Assembly: GCA_965228445.1 (NCBI GenBank)
Contig: OZ245813.1
Location: 620,001-684,000, forward strand
DNA: 64,000 nt
DNA from: Thalassobaculum sp965228445
GTDB taxonomy: Bacteria > Pseudomonadota > Alphaproteobacteria > Thalassobaculales > Thalassobaculaceae
Direction of reading: 5' to 3'
This document shows, one piece after another, positions 17,929 to 27,603 of the stretch. The first letter of the stretch is position 1; the number at the start of each line of letters is the position of its first letter. The position numbers were made by a program, and so were the translations under genes. Under the pieces are notes generated by a model. It was not told the origin of the DNA, did no database searches, and saw only the letters and a list, made by a program, of their open reading frames with translations.

Positions 17929-19458
17929 ATGCCGATCGTGATCCGGGCCCGCTGGGCCTTCGTCCAGGACGCCTCCGATCCAGCCCCCCGGCGGCTCGAC
18001 GACGTCGCCGTGCTGGTGCGGCACGGCGTGATCGTGGAGATCGCTCCGGCAGCAGATCTGCTTGCCCGGTTTCCCACCGCCCCGACCTTCGGCGACGGAA
18101 CCCAGGCGCTGCTGCCGGGGCTGATCAACGCCCACCACCATTCCAACGCCATCACCCATATCCAGCACGGGATCGAGGACGGGGTGCTGGAGCCCTGGAT
18201 CCTCGGCAATCCCCGCATGCGCTGGACCGATCCGCGGCTGCGCACCCTGGTGGCGGCGGGACGGCTGCTGCAGACCGGGGTGACCGCCGTGGTCGACATG
18301 GCTTCGGTCGGCAACGCCTATCAATCCGGCCATGACGACCTGTCGGCCCGGCTCGACGCCTATGAGGAGAGCGGCATCCGCGGCCATCTGGCGGGCGGGG
18401 TCAGCTTCCACAGCCGGCTGGTCCATCGCGAGGACGAGGCCTTCGTCGCCTCGCTGCCGGGCGACCTTGCGAAGCGGGCGCGCGCCGCCTTCCTCGACGC
18501 CGACAAGGGCAGCGAGCAGGACTACCTCGCCCTGATGGAGAGCCTGATCGCCCAGGCCAAGGATATGAAACGCGCCCGTGCCTGGTACGGCCCGCCAGGC
18601 CCGCAATGGGTCGGCGACGAGCTGATGGTCGCCATCGCCGACGGCGCCGCCCGCCACGACACCGGCATCCAGACCCACGTGCAGGAGAGCCTGTACGAGC
18701 GGCTGGAGGCGGAGCGGGCGCTGGGCAGGTCGATGACCGCGCATCTGAAGGATCTGGGTGTGCTGTCGCCCCGCATCTCCTTCGCCCACGCGGTCTGGTC
18801 GTCGGAGCGTGACGTGGAGATCCTGGCGGAGACCGGGGCGGCGGTATCGCACAACCCCAGCTCGAACCTCCGCCTACGCTCCGGCGTGGCCCCGCTGAAC
18901 GGGTTCCTGGCGGGTGGCGTAACGACCGGGCTCGGCATGGACGGCACGACCATCGGCGACGACGAGGACATGTTCGCCGAGATCCGTCTGGCCCACCGGC
19001 TGCACCGCACGCCGCGCATCGGCGCACCGGCACCGTCGTTGGCGCAGAGTTTCGGTCTGGCGACCACCGGTGGCGCGACACTGCTGCGCCGCGAGGACGA
19101 GCTCGGCCGCATCGCGCCGGGCATGATCGCCGATCTGGTGCTGGTGAATGTCGAGCGGCTGAGCTGGCCCTATATCGCGCCCGAGGCCGATCCCTTCGCG
19201 GTGGTCCTGCAGCGCGCCAGGCAGGGTGACGTGGACACGGTGATCATCGGGGGCGAGGTCGTGCTGCAGCACGGCTGGCCGACCCGCTTCGATCTGAAGG
19301 CGGTGGCGGCCGAACTGGCCGAACAGGTCTCCTCGCTGCCCTATGACGAGGACTACGCCGCGCTCTACGCAGCGCTGAAACCGCATATCGAAGCCTGGTA
19401 CGCGGCCTGGGAGGTGCCGGAGATGGACCCCTGGATCGCCCACAACTCTAGAACCTGA
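17929..19458 (+). CDS. Metal-dependent amidohydrolase (SsnA/Atz-like)
   Basis: A 509-residue TIM-barrel hydrolase of the cytosine-deaminase/chlorohydrolase branch. Metal ligands are visible as NAHHHSNAI (HxH), THVQES, FAHAVWSSE and the aspartate in GLGMDGTTIGDDEDM. The GVTAVVDMASVGNAY and NPSSNLRLRSGVAPL segments are typical, and the C-terminal composite domain (GRIAPGMIADLVLVNVERL) closes the fold. Likely reaction: hydrolytic deamination or amide cleavage of a heterocyclic or N-containing compound. The ATG is preceded by GGGAGG. Downstream after 25 bases is an SDR dehydrogenase, so MFS, amidohydrolase and SDR may form one catabolic unit. Confidence 0.92.
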   Translation: MPIVIRARWAFVQDASDPAPRRLDDVAVLVRHGVIVEIAPAADLLARFPTAPTFGDGTQALLPGLINAHHHSNAITHIQHGIEDGVLEPWILGNPRMRWTDPRLRTLVAAGRLLQTGVTAVVDMASVGNAYQSGHDDLSARLDAYEESGIRGHLAGGVSFHSRLVHREDEAFVASLPGDLAKRARAAFLDADKGSEQDYLALMESLIAQAKDMKRARAWYGPPGPQWVGDELMVAIADGAARHDTGIQTHVQESLYERLEAERALGRSMTAHLKDLGVLSPRISFAHAVWSSERDVEILAETGAAVSHNPSSNLRLRSGVAPLNGFLAGGVTTGLGMDGTTIGDDEDMFAEIRLAHRLHRTPRIGAPAPSLAQSFGLATTGGATLLRREDELGRIAPGMIADLVLVNVERLSWPYIAPEADPFAVVLQRARQGDVDTVIIGGEVVLQHGWPTRFDLKAVAAELAEQVSSLPYDEDYAALYAALKPHIEAWYAAWEVPEMDPWIAHNSRT

Positions 19459-19483
19459 TCAAAGACCAAGAGGGAGAAGACGC

Positions 19484-20206
19484 ATGGAACGGGCACTGGT
19501 GACCGGAGGGTCGCGGTCGATCGGCCGCGGGATCGTCCAACGGCTGATCGAGGACGGCTACGAGGTCGTGATCCTCGATCGGGTCGAGCCCGATCCGCCG
19601 CTGCAGACCCGCTGGGTCAATGTCGACCTGATGAACACCGACGCCATCCATGCGGCGCTGGACGACGTGCTCAAGGACGGGCCGATCACCCGCGTGTGCC
19701 ACAATGTCGGCCATGTGAAGCCGGCCCTGCTCGACGACACGACGCTCGACGATTTCGACGCGGTCATGGGCCTCAACGTGAAGCCGATCCTGACCATCAC
19801 CAAGCGCCTGGTCGAAGGCATGCGGGCGGAGGGCTTCGGCCGTATCGTGTCCATTTCCTCGCGCGCCGCCATGGGCAAGGAGCTGCGTACCGCCTATGCG
19901 GCGTCCAAGGCGGCGATCCACGGCATGACCCGCACCTGGGCGCTGGAGCTGGCCCGCGACGGCGTCACCGTGAACGCCATCGGCCCCGGCAGCATCTCCA
20001 CCCCGCTGTGGCATGCCGCCAATCCGCCCGAGGATCCGCGCACCCAGAAGATCATCGATGGCATCCCGGTCGGCCGGCTCGGCACGCCGGAGGATATCGC
20101 CAACGGGGTGAGCTTCTTCATGGACCGGCGGTCCGGCTTCGTGACCGGGCAGGTCATGTATATCTGCGGCGGCTTTACCGTCGGCTCCGCCGCCGCCGGA
20201 TCCTGA
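19484..20206 (+). CDS. Short-chain dehydrogenase/reductase
   Basis: A 240-residue NAD(P)-dependent SDR. The cofactor motif is ALVTGGSRSIGRGIVQRL, the NxG region reads CHNVGHVKP (a variation from NNAG), the catalytic serine is in IVSISSRAAMG and the YxxxK pair in AYAASKAAIHGM. The usual substrate-loop segment follows as NAIGPGSISTPLW. The end GFVTGQVMYICGGFTVG fits classical SDRs. GAGGGAGAA precedes the ATG. It follows the amidohydrolase closely and is the last gene before a probable terminator at 20349, so it probably acts on the amidohydrolase product; this is inference. Confidence 0.92.
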   Translation: MERALVTGGSRSIGRGIVQRLIEDGYEVVILDRVEPDPPLQTRWVNVDLMNTDAIHAALDDVLKDGPITRVCHNVGHVKPALLDDTTLDDFDAVMGLNVKPILTITKRLVEGMRAEGFGRIVSISSRAAMGKELRTAYAASKAAIHGMTRTWALELARDGVTVNAIGPGSISTPLWHAANPPEDPRTQKIIDGIPVGRLGTPEDIANGVSFFMDRRSGFVTGQVMYICGGFTVGSAAAGS

Positions 20207-20348
20207 CCGGTTCGAGCCGGGCGGGAGCGGGCGATAGGGAGAACCGATCGCCGCCATACGGTGCTTCGATTGGAAGCGGGGCGGGCGAGCGGCGATAACG
20301 CTGCGGCGACAGCCCGTTCCTCCCTCCAGAGCCGGTCCGTCGCCGGAG

Positions 20349-20380
20349 CGGGGTCACCATCGGGTGGCCCCGTTCTCGTT
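20349..20380 (+). terminator. Probable intrinsic terminator after the SDR gene
   Basis: CGGGGTCACC and GGTGGCCCCG pair with one G-U across a four-base loop, followed by TTCTCGTTT. It lies between the convergent SDR and TPR genes, about 140 bases past the SDR stop. Confidence 0.5.
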
Positions 20381-20396
20381 TCCGGCCCTGGCGCGG

Positions 20397-21623
20397 TCAG
20401 GTGTTCTGGCGGATCGGTGCCTGCGCCGGCGTCGGTGCGCGCGGGGCGGCGTCCGGCTTGCTCTGCGGCGCGACCGGCGCGACCGCCTTGGTCCGCTCGT
20501 GCCAGCTCGGCAGCTTGGCGGTGCGGCGCTCCAGCGGGCGCATGTCCTCGGCCGACACCCAGAAATACAGCAGGGCGATCTCCGGATAGGTCTCGAAATA
20601 GACCAGGCTGTCCTCCGCCTTCCGCAGCATCATGTCGCCCTGGACCGGCTTTCCCATGGCGTGCAGCACGCCCGACAGGTACCAGGCGGCGGCGGTCGAG
20701 GTCGGCTGGAGGTAGAGGGCATAGTCCAGGTCCGCCTTCGCGCCGGCCAGGTTGCCCATGCCCCAATGGGACACGGCGCGCAGCACGTAGGCGGTGGAGA
20801 GCAGCACCGGGTCGCCGGTCATCGGCCAGTAGGCCGGCTCGGACAGGAAGCTGGTCTCGGCGATCGCCTCCTCGTAGCGGTCGAGCTGGACCAGGGCCAG
20901 GGCGAGGTTGAGACGGACCACGTGGAAATGCGGATCGTCCTTCAGCGCCGCGCGGAACAGCTCGATCGCCCCGTCGATGTCGTTGCGGTCCAGGGCGATG
21001 ATGCCCTTCAGGTTTTCCAGCTGGGCCTTGGTGTCGGTATGGACCGACGACCAGACCCGGGCCAGAACGGCGTCCAGCTCGGCCTCGACCGACGACAGAT
21101 CGTCGGCGTCGAGGGTGAAGCGGGACAGCACGGCCGTGTAGGGATCGAGCTCGCGGAAGGTGCGGTAGGCCGCTTCCTCGATCATCTGGTCCATGTTCTT
21201 TTCCGCCCCGTCGACGGAGATCGAGAAGCGGCCGAACAGGGGAGAGCGTCCGGTCAGCTCGATCGTGTCGGTCTCACCGTGCTGGACGGCGGCCGCGAAC
21301 AGCTTCGGCGGCGCGAAACCGACCAGTTGCTGGGCGGCTTCGAGCGAATCCTGCAGGTTCACGACCGAGGCAAGGGCCGCGGAGACCGAGGGCGCGTCGC
21401 TCGACTTGATCACCGGCGCCTTCACCAGCGACTTGGTGTCCGCGATGATCGACAGCTCGCTGATCAGATGCTGCTCGACCACCTTGGCGGAATAGCCGGA
21501 CTCCTCGAACTTGCTCGCCACGTGGGAGTCGAGGAACAGGGTGTTCGCGTTGAGCACGGTGTCGACCGAGACGAGCCCGACCGCCAGCAGCAGCCCGTAG
21601 ATAGTCGCCAGTGAGATCTCCAA
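20397..21623 (-). CDS. Membrane-anchored TPR-repeat protein
   Basis: A 408-residue protein with an N-terminal hydrophobic segment (SLATIYGLLLAVGLVSVDTVL, residues about 4-24) that could be an uncleaved anchor. TPR-like helix pairs occupy about 200-350: LENLKGIIALDRNDIDGAIE, LFRAALKDDPHFHVVRLNLA, YVLRAVSHWGMGNLAGAKAD and LDYALYLQPTSTAAAWYLSG. The C-terminus from about 375 is a proline/alanine-rich tail. The middle domain (about 60-200) is not recognised. TPR proteins act as protein-protein scaffolds; no partner is obvious nearby. A single gene between convergent SDR and a repeat-filled intergenic region. Confidence 0.75.
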   Translation of the reverse strand: MEISLATIYGLLLAVGLVSVDTVLNANTLFLDSHVASKFEESGYSAKVVEQHLISELSIIADTKSLVKAPVIKSSDAPSVSAALASVVNLQDSLEAAQQLVGFAPPKLFAAAVQHGETDTIELTGRSPLFGRFSISVDGAEKNMDQMIEEAAYRTFRELDPYTAVLSRFTLDADDLSSVEAELDAVLARVWSSVHTDTKAQLENLKGIIALDRNDIDGAIELFRAALKDDPHFHVVRLNLALALVQLDRYEEAIAETSFLSEPAYWPMTGDPVLLSTAYVLRAVSHWGMGNLAGAKADLDYALYLQPTSTAAAWYLSGVLHAMGKPVQGDMMLRKAEDSLVYFETYPEIALLYFWVSAEDMRPLERRTAKLPSWHERTKAVAPVAPQSKPDAAPRAPTPAQAPIRQNT

Positions 21624-21758
21624 GGCCCGCCCCCCGCTGCGCCGTTGATCCGCTCGCCACCCGATGGATGGAGATTGCGGGGCATTTTAGCGTTTCTCTC
21701 GGGCCGGGTTCAATCGGCGCGTCGCGGTATTGGCGTTGTGCCCTTTGGCGCGTCCGGT

Positions 21759-21853
21759 CCTTCGACACGCCCCGCTCTTCCAGATGCCCCGCTCTTTCTG
21801 ACGCCCCGTCCTTCGACACGCCCCGGCCGCGGGCCGGGGCTGCTCAGGATGAG
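21759..21853. repeat. Family A palindromic repeat copies (reverse orientation)
   Basis: CCTTCGACACGCCCCGCTCTT at 21759 is followed by a full-length copy at 21810-21853 that starts CCTTCGACACGCCCCGG and ends GGGGCTGCTCAGGATGAGG, with a perfect GC-rich inner stem. This belongs to the cluster filling the 422-base gene-free stretch at 21624-22045; the remaining non-repeat part shows no gene. Confidence 0.8.
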
Positions 21854-21876
21854 GGTTGTGTTTGTCTGATTGTATC

Positions 21877-22045
21877 GACCTCACCCTATGCGGCGACCGC
21901 AGGGCACGCGTCGAGGGGCCTGTCCCTCGCACATCACGACCTCACCCCGAGCGGCGACCGCAGGGCACGCGTCGAAGGGCCTGTCCCCCGCATAACCCGA
22001 CCTCACCCTGAGCAGCGACCGTAGGAAGCGTGTCGAAGGGCGGCC
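21877..22045. repeat. Three tandem units of 61 bp built from family A repeat
   Basis: GACCTCACCC recurs at 21877, 21938 and 21999, a period of exactly 61 bases. Each unit continues with A(T/G)GC(G/A)GCGACCG(C/T)AGG and a (C/T)GTCGAAGGG-like end. The last unit ends within a few bases of the stop codon of the TauD-like gene. The two full units differ at only a few positions. Confidence 0.85.
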
Positions 22046-23053
22046 TCAGGCGGCCGGCAGCCAGCTCGGCGCTTCGGCGGCGTATTCCGGGCCGGGATTG
22101 CCCCGCACGGTGGTGCGCCACATCACCCGGTCGACCGCGTCGCCGTCGAACCAGGTGGCGCTGTGGATGGTGCAGCGGTTGTCGTAGATCACCAGGTCGC
22201 CGGTCCGCCATTGCTGGACATAGGCATGGGCGGCGCTGGTGTAATGGCTCATCAACTCGTAGACCAGCTTCGCCCCGTCGCCGTCGACGCCCGTCTCCAT
22301 GCCGACGATCGGCCCCTCGATCCAGTCGAGCTGTCCGGACTCGCACAGGTACAGGGCCTTCTGCCCGGTCACCGGGTGGGTGCGCACGATCGGCTGGCGC
22401 TGCGGCTGCTGCAGCGGGCCGAGCGGCTTCGGCGTCTCGCCGGCCTTCACCGCCAGCTCGGCCCGGCCGGTGCCCGGCTGCACGTGCAGCGCCTCCATGC
22501 CCTCGATCCGCGCCTTCATCGCGTCGGACAGCGCCTCATAGGCCGAAATCCCGTCGGCATAGAGCGTCTGGGCCTGGTCGATCGGCGCGGGGTGCACGCA
22601 GTAGAACAGCGAGATGTCCGGCGGCGGGCGGCGGTAGCTCTGGTCAGTATGCCAGCCGCGCCGGTGCGGGAACTGGACCGGCAGCCCGCCGTCGGCGGTC
22701 AGCGCCGGCTCCGGACGCGCCGGCGGTTTCTGGTTCATCGGCGCGGCGTTGGAGATCACCAGGATCTCGGGCACCTCCTTGTGCACCCGGTCCAGGGTCA
22801 TGCCGGTCTTGGTGTAGTCCTCCACCTCCGGGCCGAACAGCCGGGACAGCCGCACGAGCTGCGACGGGTCGCGGGTCATGCTGTGAAGCCCGGTCAGCAG
22901 CATGAAGCCGTGACCGTCGTAGAACGCCTTGAGCAGGGTGTCGGCCTCGCTCTCCAGCGCCTCGATCACCTCCGCGTCGCTGCCCGCGCCGGTTACCCGG
23001 ACATGCCGGCCGAAATTGGCCCCCGCAAGTGGCTGGAGATCGAGTTTGGACAT
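22046..23053 (-). CDS. TauD/TfdA-family Fe(II)/2-oxoglutarate dioxygenase
   Basis: A 335-residue oxygenase. The iron-binding motif HxD is in RRGWHTDQSYRRPPPD (about residues 146-148) and the distal histidine in RCTIHSATWFDGD (about 300); the 2-oxoglutarate-binding arginine is in VMWRTTVRGN. TauD-family members hydroxylate sulfonates, phenoxyacids, carnitine precursors and other small acids; the substrate here is unknown. The start MSKLDLQPLAG at 23053 is preferred over an upstream extension without coding character. A stand-alone RAM-domain protein is encoded 161 bases upstream on the same strand. Confidence 0.92.
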   Translation of the reverse strand: MSKLDLQPLAGANFGRHVRVTGAGSDAEVIEALESEADTLLKAFYDGHGFMLLTGLHSMTRDPSQLVRLSRLFGPEVEDYTKTGMTLDRVHKEVPEILVISNAAPMNQKPPARPEPALTADGGLPVQFPHRRGWHTDQSYRRPPPDISLFYCVHPAPIDQAQTLYADGISAYEALSDAMKARIEGMEALHVQPGTGRAELAVKAGETPKPLGPLQQPQRQPIVRTHPVTGQKALYLCESGQLDWIEGPIVGMETGVDGDGAKLVYELMSHYTSAAHAYVQQWRTGDLVIYDNRCTIHSATWFDGDAVDRVMWRTTVRGNPGPEYAAEAPSWLPAA

Positions 23054-23214
23054 GGCTGGTATCCGTCGATGGGAGAGGTTAGAGCACATCTTAGGGCAGG
23101 CTCGCTGTCCTGTTCCAGATGCGATCTCCCGCGGAGAGGAACTCCGAATGGGACCAACTCTCCGGTCTTGGAGAAAGTGGCTGTCGTTTAGCGAGGCTCG
23201 GGACTTGAGGCCCG

Positions 23215-23457
23215 TTACCCGAACGCCTTGAAGGTGATCAGCGTGAAGGTGTCCTTCACGCCGGGCAGGGTCTGGACCTGTTCGGTGACGAAGCGGCCGA
23301 TGTCGTGGTCGTCGCCCAGATAGCACTTCATCAGCAGGTCGTACTGGCCGGAGGTCGAGTACACCTCGGAGACCTCCTCCACGTCGAGCACCGCGGCGTC
23401 GGCCACGTCATAGGCCTTGCCGAGCTCGCATTTGACCTGAATGAAGATGGTTTGCAT
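23215..23457 (-). CDS. Stand-alone Lrp/AsnC ligand-binding (RAM) domain protein
   Basis: An 80-residue protein consisting only of the alpha/beta RAM domain that follows the helix-turn-helix in Lrp/AsnC regulators. MQTIFIQVKCELGKAYDVAD opens the first strand and helix; SEVYSTSGQYDLLMKCYLGD carries the G-x-YD motif of the ligand pocket; the C-terminus is TFTLITFKAFG. There is no DNA-binding domain, so it probably binds an amino acid and oligomerises, possibly modulating a full-length Lrp or an enzyme. Single-RAM proteins are known in archaea and bacteria. Confidence 0.88.
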   Translation of the reverse strand: MQTIFIQVKCELGKAYDVADAAVLDVEEVSEVYSTSGQYDLLMKCYLGDDHDIGRFVTEQVQTLPGVKDTFTLITFKAFG

Positions 23458-23504
23458 CGCGGATCACCGGGCGTTGCCGCCCGCCCCTGAAATTGAGGGA
23501 GGCA

Positions 23505-23525
23505 GGATCGGCCAGCGGCCGATCC
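23505..23525. other. Perfect 9-bp inverted repeat downstream of the helicase gene
   Basis: GGATCGGCC-AGC-GGCCGATCC lies between the end of the rhlE-type gene and the start of the RAM-domain gene. It could be a terminator stem for the helicase or an operator, but no T-run follows it in the helicase direction, so its role is open. Confidence 0.4.
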
Positions 23526-23616
23526 GAATCAAGTGGCTGGCCGGCTCAGGAGGTGGTGCGGAAAATGCCGTCGCGGAAACCGGAGCGGGCGCGAAATCCG
23601 GAGAGAGACGGGCGGC

Positions 23617-25167
<1,551 letters not shown>

Positions 25168-25301
25168 GTCGGCTTAGGTTGTGGACTCTCCCGGCATCGG
25201 TCCGGTCGAGATGCGAGCGGACTATAAGGACAAAAGCCTTCATGTCAATGCAGGACAGCCCGAAAGGCGCGGTTTCACTAGGTATTTCCGGAAATAACCC
25301 C

Positions 25302-25850
25302 ATGGCGTGCCCGGTTAAGTCTTGTTTCATCCTTCTGATCGACGCTCAGGCCCGTCTGGTTCCGGCGATTTCCCGCGCCGATGAGGTGGTGTCCGCGTTG
25401 GACCGGCTGGCCCGGGCCGCGCGGATTCTGGGGGTTCCCGTGCGGGCGACCGAACACTGCGCCGAGGCCATCGGCCCGACGGTGCCGCCGCTCGCCGACC
25501 GACTCGATCCGCAAGAGATCCTGGCCAAGCGCCACTTCGACGCAACCCGCGCGCCGGGGCTGGCGGACGGCCTGTCGGCCCTACGGCGGCCGGTCGCCGT
25601 GGTCGCGGGGGTGGAGACCCATGTCTGCGTCGCCCAGAGCGCGCTGGGGCTCATGCGCCTCGGCTGGCGCGTGGCCGTCGCGGAGGACGCCTGCGGCAGT
25701 CGCCGGGAGGAGGAGCGTGCGGCCGGACTGGCGAGGCTGCGGGCGGCCGGCGCGATCCCGGTGACGGTCGAGGCGCTGATCTTCGAGTGGCTGGAGAGCG
25801 CCGACCACCCGGCGTTCCGCGAGGCCCTTGCGATCGTGAAGGAGCGCTGA
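25302..25850 (+). CDS. Isochorismatase-family hydrolase
   Basis: A 182-residue cysteine hydrolase of the isochorismatase/YcaC-like fold. The catalytic triad is visible: aspartate in FILLIDAQARLVPAI, lysine in ILAKRHFDATR and cysteine in VAGVETHVCVAQSALGLM. The short lid and SRREEERAAGLARLRAAGA end resemble YcaC-type members of unknown substrate. The ATG at 25302 (MACPVKSC) puts the first strand at the expected distance and has GGAA eight bases upstream; in-frame ATGs at 25242 and 25248 are alternatives. It is convergent with the flavodoxin-fold gene, the stops being one base apart. Confidence 0.88.
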   Translation: MACPVKSCFILLIDAQARLVPAISRADEVVSALDRLARAARILGVPVRATEHCAEAIGPTVPPLADRLDPQEILAKRHFDATRAPGLADGLSALRRPVAVVAGVETHVCVAQSALGLMRLGWRVAVAEDACGSRREEERAAGLARLRAAGAIPVTVEALIFEWLESADHPAFREALAIVKER

Positions 25851-25851
25851 C

Positions 25852-26322
25852 CTACAGCACGCCGGCTTCCAGTCCGGCGGCCAGGTACAGGCCGAGATCG
25901 CGGGCCCGTTCGAGGAACGCATCGTCCCAGTCGCCTCGGCACAGCAGCGGCTCCTGCACCGGCTTCCAGCGCAGCCCGGTGACGATCGTCTCGACCCCGC
26001 GCCGCGTGCCGGTGCCGTCGTGACCGGCCCGGATATAGAGCGCATAGGGCCGGCCCTGGGTCTCCTCCAGACACGGGTAGTAGCAGCGGTCGAAGAAGTC
26101 CTTCAGCGCGCCGCTCATGTAACCGAGGTTCTCCGTGGTCCCCAGGATGATGGCGTCGGCGGCCAGGACATGGTGCGGACCGGTGTCGAAGGGCGACAGC
26201 ACGACCACGTCGACGCCGTCGACCTCCTCGCTGCGGGCGCCCGCCACGACCGCATCGCGGAGTCGCTGCGTGTTCGGCGAGGGGGCGTTGGCGACGATAA
26301 GCAGGCATTTGCGCTCGGTCAT
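25852..26322 (-). CDS. Flavodoxin-fold NAD(P)H-dependent oxidoreductase
   Basis: A 156-residue flavodoxin-like protein. LLIVANAPSPNTQRLRDAVV is the N-terminal strand and phosphate-binding loop for FMN; ADAIILGTTENLGYMSGALK is the second FMN loop, followed by DFFDRCYYPC. The core YALYIRAGHDGTGTRRGVET fits quinone-reductase/flavodoxin-type small oxidoreductases. The in-frame ATG at 26334 is possible, but MTERKCLLIV at 26322 gives the normal distance to the first strand. It is divergent from the Anbu gene, with about 110 bases between them. Confidence 0.85.
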   Translation of the reverse strand: MTERKCLLIVANAPSPNTQRLRDAVVAGARSEEVDGVDVVVLSPFDTGPHHVLAADAIILGTTENLGYMSGALKDFFDRCYYPCLEETQGRPYALYIRAGHDGTGTRRGVETIVTGLRWKPVQEPLLCRGDWDDAFLERARDLGLYLAAGLEAGVL

Positions 26323-26434
26323 GGTCGACGGCATTGCATCCCGACGCGGGTGCGGTCAACGTGTCGTGGCCCAGATGCCCGAAAGGACGCCCGAGAACGG
26401 GAGCGTGGAGCGGGCGACGGGGGGAGAGACTGAG

Positions 26435-27172
26435 ATGACATACTGCCTGGGCATCCTCCTGCCGGAGGGCCTTGTGCTTGCGTCGGACTCCCGCACCAAT
26501 GCGGGCGTCGACCAGATCGCCACCGTGCGCAAACTGTCGATCCTGGAGGATCCGGACAAGGCGGTGATCGCCCTGATGTCCGCCGGCAACCTCGCCACCA
26601 CCCAGACCGTGATCACCACGCTGAAACAGGCCGCCGGCACCGGCACGCCTGAGCGCGACCTGTTCCTGCACAGTTCCATGTTCGACGTCGCCCAGACGGT
26701 CGGCGCGCTGCTCCGCCGGATCCTGGAACGCGACGCCCAGTATGTGGAGCGGTTCGGCGATCCGAACGGCACCTTCCTGCTGGCCGGGCAGATCCGGGGA
26801 GAGCCGCCCCGGCTGTTCCAGATCTATTCCGCCGGCAATTTCGTCGAGGCGACGTCCCGCAACCACTACCTCCAGATCGGCGAGACCAAATACGGCAAGC
26901 CAATCCTCGACCGCGCCCTGCGCTTCGACAACAGCCTGGCGCGGGCGGCCAAGCTGGCGCTGATCTCGTTCGACGCCACGATCCGCAGCAACCTGTCGGT
27001 GGGCGCCCCGATCGACGTGCTGTGCTACCAGACCGACAGTTTCTCGACGCGCAACCTGATGAAGTACAAGAACAGCGACCCGTACTTCGCCGAGCTGAAA
27101 CAGCAGTATTCCGACGGCATTCAGGCCACGGTCGACGCGATCCCCGAGCCGCGGCTGTGTCCTGACGGGTGA
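26435..27172 (+). CDS. Anbu-type proteasome-related peptidase
   Basis: A 245-residue member of the Anbu (ancestral beta-subunit) branch of Ntn-hydrolase peptidases related to HslV and the 20S proteasome. The start MTYCLGILLPEGLVLASDSR puts Thr2 at the mature N-terminus after methionine removal, the expected nucleophile position; SDSRTNAGVDQIATVRKL is the conserved continuation with the aspartate and lysine region. FLLAGQIRGEPPRLFQIYSA and the C-terminal ELKQQYSDGIQATVDAIPEP are family-typical. GGGGAGAG precedes the ATG. Anbu usually lies in an operon with a transglutaminase-like protein, an alpha-E protein and an ATP-grasp protein; none of these is within this window, so here it is isolated. 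Confidence 0.9.
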   Translation: MTYCLGILLPEGLVLASDSRTNAGVDQIATVRKLSILEDPDKAVIALMSAGNLATTQTVITTLKQAAGTGTPERDLFLHSSMFDVAQTVGALLRRILERDAQYVERFGDPNGTFLLAGQIRGEPPRLFQIYSAGNFVEATSRNHYLQIGETKYGKPILDRALRFDNSLARAAKLALISFDATIRSNLSVGAPIDVLCYQTDSFSTRNLMKYKNSDPYFAELKQQYSDGIQATVDAIPEPRLCPDG

Positions 27173-27184
27173 GGGTGGAGCGTC

Positions 27185-27278
27185 GTCCTGATGACAATCA
27201 GGACCAAGCCTTCCACGTCTGAGACCCGTCGAACCTGGCGCCGGTGCACCGCAGGTCCTGATTGTCATCAGGACGACG
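27185..27278. repeat. Family C hairpin repeats, first pair
   Basis: GTCCTGAT-GACA-ATCAGGAC at 27185-27204 and GTCCTGAT-TGTC-ATCAGGAC at 27255-27274 are perfect 8-bp inverted repeats with four-base loops, the loops themselves being reverse complements (GACA/TGTC). The two elements therefore lie in opposite orientations. They begin 12 bases after the Anbu stop and fill part of the 431-base gene-free stretch 27173-27603. Confidence 0.8.
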
Positions 27279-27314
27279 GGGCGGCGGTGTTTTCTCTGTA
27301 CCACCTCCCTTTCT

Positions 27315-27410
27315 TCACTCCCCGGATTTATTCCGGGGCGAGGCATCACCTCGCGTCCCTGTTCGATGGACACGCACGGCCCCGGCCTTGCCCTGGAATA
27401 AATCCGGGTT
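27315..27410. repeat. Family B dispersed repeat, inverted pair
   Basis: CACTCCCCGGATTTATTCCG at 27316 onwards (continuing GGGCG) and CCCTGGAATAAATCCGGG at 27391-27408 are inverted relatives of the elements at 11658-11744 and 31026-31053. The DNA between shows no coding sequence. Confidence 0.75.
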
Positions 27411-27451
27411 GGGCGTAAGGGTCAGGGGCGTCGAGGTGGGCAGGTCAGGTG

Positions 27452-27532
27452 CAGGGTCCTGATTGCCGTCAGGGTGACGGCCGAAGGGGATGGGCTGGTG
27501 GCTCGGTCCCGATTGTCATCGGGCTGACGGCT
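27452..27532. repeat. Family C hairpin repeats, second pair
   Basis: GGGTCCTGATTGCCGTCAGG at 27454 and GGTCCCGATTGTCATCGGGC at 27505, each followed by a GTGACGG/CTGACGG end, are diverged copies of the palindromes at 27185 and 27255. The second keeps a perfect stem because both arms changed together (TCCCGAT/ATCGGG). The rest of the 27173-27603 stretch shows no gene. Confidence 0.7.
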
Positions 27533-27603
27533 GCCGAGGCGTTTGGCTTCATCGCCCGCCGGCGTTATTGTCCCGCGCTTCGTAACCTGACGGGCAGCCC
27601 CAC

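Noticed and set aside
21759..22045. Possible CRISPR array
   Set aside because: The 61-bp units are near-identical along their whole length with no variable spacers, and no cas genes are nearby.
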